From: Acanthosoma haemorrhoidale
Taxonomy: Eukaryota; Arthropoda; Insecta; Hemiptera; Acanthosomatidae
NCBI GenBank assembly: GCA_930367205.1
Contig: OV884013.1
Coordinates: 86,677,333-86,741,332 of the forward strand
DNA: 64,000 nt
Direction: 5' to 3'
The translations under genes were made by a program, and so were the position numbers. Numbering within the stretch: the stretch's first letter is position 1; every line of letters begins with the position of its first letter. The notes under the pieces are model-generated. The model did not search any database and was not told where the DNA came from. It saw only the letters and a list, made by a program, of their open reading frames with translations. Positions 43,791 through 54,660 of the stretch are shown piece by piece.

Positions 43791-46480
43791 TAGGATCTAT
43801 ATCGAATTCTGTAATAATTTTTTAACAGTCGGATATGGAAAAAACAATATATCTTATAAAAAATGATGAATTTAGATCACAAATCATGTAAAAAAAAAAA
43901 AATTATTCGGTAAAAAATTTCAATTAGCATAAAATTCTTAGATGTGATGAATGCATGTTGGAAGTTTAACTAAATATGTATATGACAAGGGCAGAATACA
44001 GTATTTTACAAAGAAAATTGCCCATTTTAATCTATGACATAATTTGATTCGGTTAGTTTTAGCAGTATTCAGTATATTATTAGAAATATTTATTCAAAAT
44101 TGCTCCTACCATCTATCTATTTACTTCTTAAACATACTGATCAAATTATTGTTACTAACCATGTCTTGGGAGAATTTTAAATGGTTAATATCTTCCAGCC
44201 AAAACCAGCAAGCAATTGGCTACAATCAAGAACTGTGCCCTGAGATAAGTGGAAATCCTCTATATTAACTATAACCACAATGGAGCTCAAAACTGAATTA
44301 CCTTGATCAAAGTTTCTAATAAATAATCCTTGTAAATTAGCACCATTTGTTATTTAATTGCCTGTGAAGATGTAGTTGCTTAATTATTAATAAGCGGTTT
44401 TCGGTTTTCATTTCCTATCATAATTATTGAAAACCTTAGTAGGTAGCAGTTAGGATAATTAAATTTAACCATTAAACCAAATTAAACACAGCTCAAATGT
44501 TGTTCAATTTCTTTGAGATTTGAATTTGTAATGACCCCTTCAGTGTACATAACCTCACTAAGCAGGCCTGTTCGCAAAGGTTTTTTTCTGAAGTCTGAAA
44601 TTAAATAAACTCCATAACAGAATTTTAAACATTTCTTAATATCATACAAAGGAAATGACTTCCAGGCACACTTCACTCATATAACACTTTTTTCTAATGC
44701 TATCAATTTTCATTCTTTCTAATTTTCATTTTAATCCTTAACTTATTCAAAATTCACTAATTTACCAAAGAGCATGATCATTACTATACATTCACAAATG
44801 TTATTCACTCAGCACATTTCCAAGGGTACATTTCATAAATTAGGTTGTTTAAAATAAATATATTGTTAGTACAAGACAAGAAAAACATATTATAGCTTAA
44901 TATTAAATATTCATTAACCCAATTGAAATGGTAAAAAAAGTAAAGTGATAAGCATGGGAAACTGCATTGAAGAGTCGTTATGACAAACAAAATATTTATT
45001 GTGTGATTAAGTTTACATACAACCCCTAAATTGATATAATAATCATGTAAAACCCTGAATGGACATTTTACTTGAAACTGAATAAATTATAGATATAAAT
45101 AATTATATTTAACGAATATTTTATAATTACAATAATAATATACTATTATGATATAATATTCACAATTAATAGTTAAAAACACTTTGTTGGATTTGTGGGA
45201 AGGCAAATCAGTTCAAATAAAGAATAATCACCGTGAATCCTCTGTTCAAAATCTGAATTTTATCTTTGACATTTTGATTATTATAAAGGAAAATAAACAG
45301 TTAATGGGGATCAAGAATGCAAGTATAATATTAATAAACAAGAAAATATCAAAACAACAATGACTAGGATAAATAAAAAAAAACATTTAAATTAGTCACT
45401 TTTATATCTTCTGTCTTATTTTCTTAAGCAATGATTAAAATGAAACAAATAATGAAAAATGAAAACCCTAAAATACTTTTTGGCCCACAATAAGTTCAAC
45501 CTGAGATAATTGAGAAAGGCAGTATCAGATGAAATAGACAAACATTTAGAATGTTAAAAGGATTGTAACTTATGAATTCAGAGTGTAAATCAGGCCTTGA
45601 AAGACATGGGATGACAAGGGACATAGGAGGGAGAGTGCATGGAATAACTAGAAGAAGCTCCTCACACTCCACAGTGGTAAATTAATTAATGGTAATGATG
45701 AACTTTTCAAAAAGTCATCACTTGAATTTCTATTTATAACATTTTAAATATCACTAATTTATATAACTGTTATTATAATGAATCAATCAGTGGTTTATAA
45801 AATAATCACTATTATTATCTTATAAAATAATTATGATCATCCTAAAACAAAAGTGGGTAGTAAACAGGATTGAAGTGACCCCATCCATTGTAAATAGCAG
45901 TGAACAAGCAGCTAAATACAAAACTAATATCTGTATGAAACATGGAAACATTATTCTGCGGTTGTTAAGTAGGGAAGGATGTAGAATATAACATGAGAGC
46001 TCATGATGATGGGGGATACCATCATGCCCTATGGGCTTGAATCCAACCGAATATCAATATTTTTGAATGTACAAAACATTTGGTTTCAATACCAATTTTT
46101 TTTAAATAAAAAGTTTAAACGGAATTCCAAGATATCTGAAAATGCTTATAATAACACTATAAATCTTAATAAGACAAGGGATTATAACAATTTGATGAAA
46201 AGGAAATACAATTTGAACAACATATATTCATTTTTATTAATAAAATATTGATGATCACTTATTTAACAACAATCAATAATTAAAAGTTTTTGAAAATAGA
46301 ACCTACACCTCGCCCAAATATTTTTTTATTTTAACAAACAGTATCAATAATAAAAAATAATGCATAAGTGTTGGCAATAACGATAACAATCCTCAATATT
46401 ATATATTATTTAAGTGACATTATTTTTAAATGCATTTAAATTTAACTATGAGCACCACTTAACATAAAAATATATCACAA
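43791..46480. other. AT-rich intergenic stretch 3' of the NAA15-like gene
   Basis: Very AT-rich, with no recognisable gene, RNA or mobile element. The longest open frames (44044-44268, 46003-46251) lack motifs. Confidence 0.55.
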
Positions 46481-46482
46481 AA

Positions 46483-46488
46483 TTTATT
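46483..46488 (-). terminator. Possible polyadenylation signal of the NAA15-like gene
   Basis: Read on the minus strand this is AATAAA, about 105 nt beyond the stop codon. It is the first canonical hexamer downstream and is followed by AT-rich sequence. No genomic poly(A) tract follows it. Confidence 0.45.
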
Positions 46489-46590
46489 TTAGATATTCTT
46501 TGTAAAAAAACACATATACAATGACACAGCAGGCATTCGAAAAAGTCTGAAATATCCTTATTTATATTATTCAATAAAATTTATATTTCA

Positions 46591-49116
46591 TCAAAATGTG
46601 GCAATAAAATAATCATCCAAATCGATAGGTTCAGGAATCCTAAAGATAGCAGCATAGGGAAATAGCCTATGACATTTGACTATATAATCAATTATTTCAT
46701 CTCTACAAGGTCCAATTAATCCAACTTCCATAAACCTAACTACTGTTGAGCAATTTTTTACTGTAATGCCTTTCACAGAACTATCGAGGCATGTACACAA
46801 TCTTAATGCCTCTGTTTGTTTAGAGGGATCTATTAGATACAAAGATCGTGCAGCTAGACAACGAGCCAGTACATCATTATTTCGACGTACATAGTCTTCA
46901 TTATACTTCATAATAGTTCGACCTCCCCAGATATGTTGCATCTGGTAGTGGATAACATCAAATATTGGATAACCAATCACACCATGCTCCTTACGCCTGA
47001 AAGTGTACAATGTGTACTTCACAATTATTTCATGAAGATAAGGATTGTCAGGGTCAATGAAATAACCCTTTATGATAGCTTGTAGCATAAGAAGATCTTT
47101 CTGCCTCCTATAGTTTATTTCAAAAACTGAAAGATGTGTGGTGATTTTTTTAGGGCGTAATTGTTGCAGGGGCAAGGCAAAGTTCAAAGCATCTTGCAAT
47201 GGTGTTTTGGTATTTCTGTAACATTCTTGATTTGTATGTACATTAGGACGTTTAGCAGCAGCAGCAGCAGCAGCAGCAGCTTTATTTAATTCAGCCTTTT
47301 TCTGAGCTTTTTTTTCTTTTCTTGCTTTTTTTCTGAGTTCACTAGATGTTAAAGGTGTTTCTTCTTGCACGACTTCAGGTACGTCTGGTTGCATTTGGGG
47401 TTTGTCATGCAGCTTTAAATAAATACGTATAGCACACAAAGCAGCTTTTTCATAAGGGTCAGAAGCTTTTATTTTTACTTCATACCGAACGAGGTTTATA
47501 TAGGGTATAATGGACAGTCCTCTAAGACAATAACTATGAAAATCAATTTGATCTTGATAGATCTGTGTAAAAATCCTGTCGATTTCATGACACTTTTTGA
47601 GAGCTTCCCCAAACACATTAATCCGCTCAAATGAAAGTGCATACTCCAATAAATACCAAATGCACTGCATTTCATAAAGTAAGTCCATTACATACACATG
47701 TTCAGGAGAAAACCTAGAAGCTACCTTTTCAGCAAGTCTCACTTTATTTGCCCTGAATTGGTAAAGTACACATTTGGAATTCACAAACCTATCTGAATAG
47801 TCCAACGTCGATGCGTGCAACAAACATTCAGCTGCAGTCTCAAAATCACCACCTCTCTTGTATATCCTACCTTTTATCATGAATAATTCTGGCATAGTAG
47901 GAGTGTGGTTAATTGCAAGATTGATGTGCTTTAAGGCTTCCCCTATATTCCTCAAATGAGAGTAATGTTGTGCAAGGAAGTGTTGAACCCACAAAAAGGT
48001 TGTTGGTGGCTCTCGTTGTGTGCTTTCTTTTGTTAATATACCATGACTAACTAAACATTTTTCATAATTAAGTACAATAGTTTCAATAGCTTTGACCTTT
48101 ACTTCATCTTTGTAGAGACCTTTAAGTTCTGTAAATAATGGGGGTACCCCTTTTCTAAAATTCCTTCGGAAATAAACATCTATATCATTCACAAAATGCT
48201 TACCATATATAAAACTTAGTGCCAGTCTTCTTGGTAATCTTGCTTTTGGCATTTTTTTACAAACTTTTATGAGGGCAGAATATTTTTCTTCTTCACTTTT
48301 TAAATCTAAAGCATCAAAAAGCGCATTGTAATAAGCAATGTTTTCAGGGTTTCTCTCCAATAGTTTATTTATATAATTTACCGCTTCATCGCCTTGATTT
48401 AACAAGATATTATATTTAGCGAATTTCTCTAGTACTGTAACTGTATCCAAAATATGACCATGGTAATCTGTTAATTGACTAAGGGCACCTTCTATATCTC
48501 CAGATTCTTCCAAAACTAAATTCTCGAATGATAACAATTCACTGTATTCATATGCACTAACGTTCCCTGATGATAAAAGAGTTTTTCTAAACGATAACAA
48601 AACCTCGAGACAGGTTTTGTAATCGCCGTTCAAATGGTATGCGATGGCGAAACCGACCCAAGAAGTGCGCTGAGTAGGAGCTTTCTGGAAAATTTTTGAA
48701 CGGGTTTCCAAATATTGTTCAAACTCCCTACATTGCATCTGTAATACTGAAAGTTCTGTCAAAATCTGAATACTACTGTCATCCCATCTGATCGAGTTAT
48801 TAAAACACTTGATGGCCTCGATGTAATTTCTTTCAGACCTATACAGTACACCATAGGTATGCCAACAAAAAAAAGATGATATTTCCTTTTTTAGCCCTCT
48901 CTTTACTAATTCATAGCCTTCATCTCTTCTTCCCATGCAAAACACCAGGAGCCCTTTGGCCGCTAGGGTTTCAGGATGTTCATTCAAGTTGGGATTTGCT
49001 AATATTTGATTGAGAAATTTTACTCCGTTCTTGTACTGATGGTTCTCATAACACTTCACCGCTCTTTTGAACAATGATAGTTCTTTCAGCGGAAGAGTTG
49101 AAGGTAACGTAAACAT
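46591..49116 (-). CDS. NAA15: NatA auxiliary subunit NAA15/Nat1 homologue, intronless
   Basis: An uninterrupted 841-codon frame encodes a homologue of NAA15, the scaffold that binds NAA10 and docks NatA on the ribosome so that nascent chains starting Ala, Ser, Thr, Gly or Val are N-acetylated. N-terminal residues 1 to about 580 form TPR-like helical repeats. Diagnostic stretches are GRRDEGYELVKRGL (62-75), CWHTYGVLYRSERNYIEAIK (84-103), IQILTELSVLQMQ (116-128) and RTSWVGFAIAYHL (150-162). A basic, coiled-coil-like segment (SSELRKKARKEKKAQKK) leads into nine alanines (613-621), and a C-terminal helical domain ends CHRLFPYAAIFRIPEP. The length is slightly below the family's usual 860-890. The ATG at 49116 opens with MFTLPSTLPLKELSLFKRAV, the expected N-terminus. 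Absence of introns suggests an ancient retrogene or a single-exon gene. The acidic C-terminal tail common in the family is short. Confidence 0.9.
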   Translation of the reverse strand: MFTLPSTLPLKELSLFKRAVKCYENHQYKNGVKFLNQILANPNLNEHPETLAAKGLLVFCMGRRDEGYELVKRGLKKEISSFFCWHTYGVLYRSERNYIEAIKCFNNSIRWDDSSIQILTELSVLQMQCREFEQYLETRSKIFQKAPTQRTSWVGFAIAYHLNGDYKTCLEVLLSFRKTLLSSGNVSAYEYSELLSFENLVLEESGDIEGALSQLTDYHGHILDTVTVLEKFAKYNILLNQGDEAVNYINKLLERNPENIAYYNALFDALDLKSEEEKYSALIKVCKKMPKARLPRRLALSFIYGKHFVNDIDVYFRRNFRKGVPPLFTELKGLYKDEVKVKAIETIVLNYEKCLVSHGILTKESTQREPPTTFLWVQHFLAQHYSHLRNIGEALKHINLAINHTPTMPELFMIKGRIYKRGGDFETAAECLLHASTLDYSDRFVNSKCVLYQFRANKVRLAEKVASRFSPEHVYVMDLLYEMQCIWYLLEYALSFERINVFGEALKKCHEIDRIFTQIYQDQIDFHSYCLRGLSIIPYINLVRYEVKIKASDPYEKAALCAIRIYLKLHDKPQMQPDVPEVVQEETPLTSSELRKKARKEKKAQKKAELNKAAAAAAAAAKRPNVHTNQECYRNTKTPLQDALNFALPLQQLRPKKITTHLSVFEINYRRQKDLLMLQAIIKGYFIDPDNPYLHEIIVKYTLYTFRRKEHGVIGYPIFDVIHYQMQHIWGGRTIMKYNEDYVRRNNDVLARCLAARSLYLIDPSKQTEALRLCTCLDSSVKGITVKNCSTVVRFMEVGLIGPCRDEIIDYIVKCHRLFPYAAIFRIPEPIDLDDYFIATF
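47254..47280 (-). repeat. (GCT)9 run encoding polyalanine
   Basis: Nine identical GCT codons in the NAA15-like gene (AGC on the plus strand). The run lies in the basic linker between the TPR region and the C-terminal domain, where length changes should be tolerated. Confidence 0.9.
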
Positions 49117-49794
49117 ATTATCAAATTATTAAACTTGACCCGAGTTTCACAAAAAAAATTACACCACAACTTATTTGAAATGAAACCTTTCAGAGTTTTA
49201 ACGGCTAATTTCACTTTGAATCTGAAACATTATTTATCTAGGATGTTAGCGTAACAAGCATAATACTGTAAAGCCAATGCTATCAGCGGAACTACTGGCA
49301 CAGATAAGTAAGGTTTCATAACCTTTGAAGCATATACAGTAACCTTTGAATACGAAAATATGAAAATTATAGCATTATGTTTACGAGATACAAAATGGAC
49401 TGATTAAAAAATGTAATTATTCAATTGAATATCAAATATAAACTATTAATATGTATATGGAAAATATTAATTGATATACAGAAAAAAAATTTTATTATTG
49501 AAACAAATGACAAATGACAAAAGCGTTGGAGCTAGACCCGTCAAAATTTCATTCTATAAAAAGTACCTTAATTGTATGTTTAAGCCTAATTGGCGACAAA
49601 TATAGTGTGTTGTATAAAGGTTTCATCAAATATCTCGACGGCTGTGGTTTTTTTTTTTCAATTTCAGTTAAATAGAAATGTATGGCTCCTATGTACCACG
49701 TTCCCTGTTCTTTTGTCAGTACATACAGGCATGAGCCGCTATAATTAAAACGATTACCTCATAAATAATAATTAAATACATTTCCTTTCCATCT

Positions 49795-49860
49795 TTGAAA
49801 TCGAAACCATCATACCACGAAGAGGTTACGCTAACCACTTCACCATATGAAAGCCAATTT
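49795..49860 (-). repeat. tRNA-like SINE head
   Basis: On the minus strand, GGTGAAGTGGTTAGCGTAAC resembles a D-arm with box A, and GGTTTCGATTTC resembles box B about 30 nt later. The acceptor stem is absent, so it is not a functional tRNA. Confidence 0.4.
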
Positions 49861-51316
49861 CACTTAATTTTCCATTTTTTGTTTTTAACCAATTTTATGT
49901 TCAACCAAAACAAAGAATCTTTCGTTATTAATATTATTTGCTTGTATGCTGCTTCCTACGCTTCTTAAATTAAATACCTATTAACATTTACATACTTCAG
50001 GTGACCATATATTTATAATATTGGACTGCTGTGAGCTTAACAATTCCCTATTAGAAAAGTCAGAGATCTAATTAGCCATAAATAGTAAGTTCAATTTTCA
50101 AATGCTCAGAAATTGTCATTTATAAATAATTTTTATTCTTGCTTAGGTAAAATCAGGCAATAATCATTTATGGGAAATATACATTTAATTACTTGAATCA
50201 TTATATTTAATTTGAGTATTATTTACCCAGAACAAACTGTTTATAAACATTACTAATCTTTATCAATCATCATATTCACAGTCAGTGATCAAGAAAGCTT
50301 TGCTTGACCAAAATGAGTCGTTTGACCAAAAGCAACTATCTGTTCCACTACGTTCTTCATAAACTCCGTAAATATCTCCTACTTGGAGTTCTATTCTTAT
50401 TCTTCTATTCTATGTATTCTTAGTCGGTTCTCCTCGAAGAAAAATGCATGACTTACCCCGGTTACGAGGAATCCTAGTGTAACAATTAGCCTTATGTGAG
50501 TTAAAATTGCCTCTTTCATGCATGTGCCCCCCCCCCGTAATCCCCGAGTTGTTCTTCCGATTGCAGCTCCTTGGCAATCATATGATGGCAACTTACCACT
50601 GACTTTGTTTTTCTTTCACACATTGCGATGAAGCTCCACTTTAGACGGAGGCACTGTGTAAAGCAGAGGCAACCTTTGACCACTAAAGCACTCTTTGAGT
50701 TCAGTTTTTCAGGGAACTGTGGACTACCTGGAAATGTGTCGGTCAGGTGAAAGTAGATGTCCCTGGCCCTAACAGGGGATTTCACAAAGGCCCGCACAGA
50801 CAGACTGATGTTTTCTAGCTTTAAAAAAAAAGCTAACAAAACCCTAAAATGACGAGGCTACTTACTGATCCTTGGCCCAACTAGCGAAGACAGAAAGAAC
50901 TAACTGATATGGACGGAGGAGGCTGCATTATCTGAGACTCAACGCTTCGGCAGCGCTCAGCGATGACATGCTCTATCTAGCCTGAGCCGCTAATTCAGAC
51001 AAATGCAGGCAAATACAGGCAGTCATTACATAATGATTGTGTAAGTGGTAATTAAGTGATCGATAGAGCGGCCGGGGCAGGCCGTGGGAAAGCGGCGAAC
51101 AGGCGGACTGACAGCTAGCCGCAGATGTTTATCACTCTCGCTCATTATACGGCAGCCCTCAATCAGCCCGCGATGCATTATTCAGCCGTCGTCTGATGCC
51201 GTCCGCTGGTCAGTGCCGAAAGGTCGAGCCCCGGCGCTCCTTTTTATATAGCAAATCCTTTCTCGGTCCTCTCTCCCGCTACTGTTCTTCCCAGGTCATG
51301 TCCCGCCGTCTCCCCT

Positions 51317-51329
51317 CCTTCGGCCTCGG
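51317..51329 (+). repeat. CCTTCGGCCTCGG motif, copy 3
   Basis: Exact CCTTCGGCCTCGG followed by CTATA, as at 34415 and 39095, but without the extended upstream similarity. Confidence 0.4.
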
Positions 51330-51483
51330 CTATACTTTTAATAAATAATAAATAAGTAGCTTATTTCCTATTAAATTTAGCCACTGGCATGTTTTGTCCC
51401 CACGTTGAATTGTCACCTCCCCAACTACTAATAATCCCCCCCCAATATCTATTACAATAAACGTTACAATGCAATATACTCAC

Positions 51484-51702
51484 GTTAAATGTTACATACT
51501 CAACAGCTATCTCATACACGTAAGTCTTTGGGCATCCAAAATACACTTGGTTATCATGTAGGCCATAAGCCATGTAAACCTCCACCTTCAAATTGTTTTC
51601 GCTTGTGAATTGTTCCCAGTTTATGCTACCACTTGTAGTAATGTTCACGTTAAGGGATATTTGCTGGGGAGTTGCCGCAAAATTTCCAGGAAATCTGCTC
51701 GC
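51484..51702 (-). CDS. Candidate internal coding exon, unknown protein
   Basis: On the minus strand, TTCCAG precedes 51702 and GTGAGT follows 51484. This gives a 219-bp segment open in one frame, exactly 73 codons, phase 0 at both ends. The peptide (ASRFPGNFAATPQQISLNVN, ITTSGSINWEQFTSENNLKV, EVYMAYGLHDNQVYFGCPKT, YVYEIAVEYVTFN) is compositionally protein-like, with one cysteine and two NxT/NxS-type sites, and looks like part of an extracellular beta-rich domain. Stop codons lie in frame just outside it on the 5' side. I do not recognise the family and cannot find neighbouring exons. It could be a piece of a long-intron gene or a decayed exon. Confidence 0.4.
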
Positions 51703-53312
51703 CTGGAATTGAGCATTTTGGAAGGTTCAAAATTAGGCCTTTCAACTGTCATACATTGCATATTTAGCTGGACCCTCCAACTGACAACCAGCAGTTTCTG
51801 CACCCAGTAGCTTAATATGTCCTAAAGTTCATTCATAGATCAGTGCAATTACTTTAGGGTGATGAGTAGATAGTAGAGATGATTCTACTAATATGACATT
51901 TTAAACTATAATTCACAGTATCTTGAAATTTAATGATTCATATTTGGTTACAATACAGTAACGTAACGTAGAGACCTTATACCTTCAGATGAACCGACAT
52001 TATTTTTTTTTTGAGGCAATATAATTTGCATGCTCCATTTGACAGCACCCATGATGCTATAACTAAAACCAGTCCCATGGAAGATCACTTCCATGGACAT
52101 TAAATCCATAAACAAATATGTATTAGCAACATATTTTTGAAATCGTAGTTTTTATAGAAGGATGATCTAAACTTCATGAAAAATAATGAAGGTTCAATTA
52201 TTACTAAATACATGTAATTAAAAAATAAATATTTTCTATCATATCCAGTAAGTTATCAAATTACGGTGTCAGCATCCAGATTAATTATGTTTATCATCTC
52301 AAGGCTTTAGAGAACTGTTACATCAAAAAGGTATAAAAATTGTCAATAAAAACGTTTTCGCAACCGGAGCGAAACCGAAATTAATTGTTTGTCTTTTTTG
52401 AATGCCTTCACAAGATTCATTCAGCCAACCTGAACACGCCAGTAAAAAATACCAGACATTCAATGTAAGGTCCGTTTATTTCCTGTCCGCTCACTGAGTA
52501 TTACCGGCGTCATACTAATACGTAACTGGAAAACATTGAATATATTTTACCTAAGAGCATTCTTAATGATTTTGTTTTTATTCTCATGTTGATTTGAAGA
52601 GTACTTTAGAACCCGATAAATATGCTAATCTCCCCGATGTTTATATTCGCGCTACAGCCAGTATAAATATCTTGGCTAATTTTATTTCAATATTGCTAGT
52701 TTATGTTAATTTTGCTGTATTTACGAGGAAGGGAAACCTGATAATATTTATGTAGTGTGTTCTGCTGATCGAACCTGTTCCGCAATATTTAAAACCTTAC
52801 CTAGCTTGTAGCTGATATTTCTTTATCGATTCTTCCAACATATAAATATGTATCTTGAAGCTGAAGACATTCGATTAAAAAAAAAGTGTTGCCAATATTT
52901 TAAGCCATTTTATGTTTATAAAGAGGGTGTAGGCATCTTTTTTTTTTTTTTTATTCAATTTCACATTTATTAGCTGACCTCACGATTTCTGCCAATACAA
53001 TCTGCTATCGAATCTTTTTATCTACAGTATTCAAAGGGACTTTCATTAAGTTTGTTCACATAACATTAACTTGACAGTAAAGAAAGTTACGCGTGAAATT
53101 TCCCTTTCGATTAATTATTATAAATTAATGGTAGACCATAGGTTTCATCACGTGAAAGATTAACAATAAATTATGTTTTTTAATAACTGAAGTCTGCTTA
53201 CAATAATTTTTGTTTTTGAAGTCTTGATAAACAAATCAATGAATTGAGAAAAAAATATTTTCTAATTTCTGTAGTGTTACTAAATAGAAGCCTTGGACAA
53301 CTGTACAGATAA
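51703..53312. other. AT-rich noncoding stretch
   Basis: No gene, RNA or known element is recognised. Confidence 0.55.
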
Positions 53313-53876
53313 CTTCTTCAAAGGACATCCCATTTCTCAACAGAAAATAAATTTCTAATTTACAAAGTCATACTAAAGCCAATCTGAAAAATCGGATTAG
53401 AACTATGGAGGACAGGAAAAATGTAGAACATCAAACGTATCCAATCCTTTTATTCTGAAGTCCTGAGAACAATAGAGTCAATGTCTCTTATTAAGTCAGC
53501 AACAAAACCCTTCACAACGACGTTAATGTACCATACATTCTTGAACTCATCCCTTCCAAGTTCATGAAATTCCAAAGTAACCTATTCAACCACCCTAATC
53601 CCCTAGTCACACGTGATAGCAGGAGTCCTGGCAATGGCCAGCTTCTCCAATCGTCTCCTAAGCGTATGTGGCTTCGCGCTCTTGGTCAGCTGGGGGACTT
53701 CCCAAGACTCCGCTTCCTCTTTCACATGCGAGAGAGGTGACAACCATGTGGATTTGGGAGCTCTCTGGGCTGTTTGTAAATACTGTATGAATGAGCTAGT
53801 GAATGAAGAATTGTAAATATGGTATGAATGAGAACAAGTCCAATAATCCAGATTGTAATTTTATCACAATAAAGTA
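53313..53876 (+). mobile_element. Family A Jockey-like LINE, 5'-truncated copy
   Basis: Begins CTTCTTCAAAGGACATCCC in the ORF2 C-terminal region, like the copy at 22631, and runs through TTTACAAAGTCATACTAAAG-type coding sequence to the 3' UTR with the GC-rich block (about 53660-53770) and the AATAAAGT end. Indels and a stop (CCAATCTGAAAA) destroy the frame. A 67-codon frame at 53613-53816 is 3' UTR sequence, not a gene. Confidence 0.75.
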
Positions 53877-53879
53877 GAG

Positions 53880-54390
53880 CATACGACGTGGTACTCCTTC
53901 GAAAGTAGAGCGTATCCTTTGAGGCTGGACAAACCCTGAACAGTTTCCATTGACTAGAGTGAGCTCACCGCCTTCGATATAGTCAGCGATGCATATATAT
54001 CCATGGCGCAGGACTATAAGTTATTGGCATGGCTGTGTTGCAATGGGCACCGCCGTATCTGCCCGCTATCTCCCTCAGGTATAAATAATAAGCTCCAGGC
54101 CCCGGTTCTCGAATTTATCTCAACCCTAATCCAGCTCTGACTTCTTTATGCTACCTCCGAGCGGTTGTGGAGAAAGCTCTCTCGTCTATTATTGGAAATG
54201 GTAACTCAGGATTTTGTTCCAGAACGATACCGATATATTTCGTGTAGTAGCTCATATATTTTTTATGGGGTCATTACTTGTTGTTTTCTCGAAAACAAAA
54301 ACCCACATGCCCTCCCCCGTGTTTATGTCTGTCCGATCTCGTAATTAACCTTTATTTGAGTTAAGGAAATGACATTTTCATGAAGGTTCA
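53880..54390. other. Noncoding stretch
   Basis: Mixed composition and no recognised feature. Confidence 0.5.
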
Positions 54391-54660
54391 ACATAATCCG
54401 GTGCTTAGCAACATGACTCCAACATCCTTCCCGCGTAAATGACAACAGACTGTGAGGGAAACCTAGATTAACTTAGGTTATGGCTAAATTTAAAATGATG
54501 TATTACATAAAAATACATTATAATTAGTTAAAAAATATTGTATACCCTAATATACTATATAAAATGTAGCATATCTGCAAAAAGCACTGAGTGCAATCTA
54601 AGTTGATACAGATTCATTGTAGATTCTAAATATTGTAAATCCTGACAAATATACCAGTAT
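54391..54660 (+). mobile_element. Family C-related LINE, old 3' end
   Basis: AATCCGGTGCTTAGCAACATGAC, CATCCTTCCCGC and GACAACAGACTGTGAGGGAAA align with the end of ORF2 and the start of the 3' UTR at 63550-63620. Beyond that the sequence has diverged; the stem-loop is missing, although AACCTA / TAGGTT at about 54460-54480 can pair. It is the oldest-looking C-type copy. Confidence 0.5.

Larger units (their letters stand above)
49117..51483. other. Region upstream of the NAA15-like gene
   Basis: AT-rich 5' flank of the gene, with no TATA box I would defend. A tRNA-like SINE head lies at about 49795-49860. About 50880-51345 is GC-richer and carries many homeodomain-type and CAGATG/GATAG-like motifs (see findings). 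Frames at 50397-50839 are not recognised. Confidence 0.5.
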
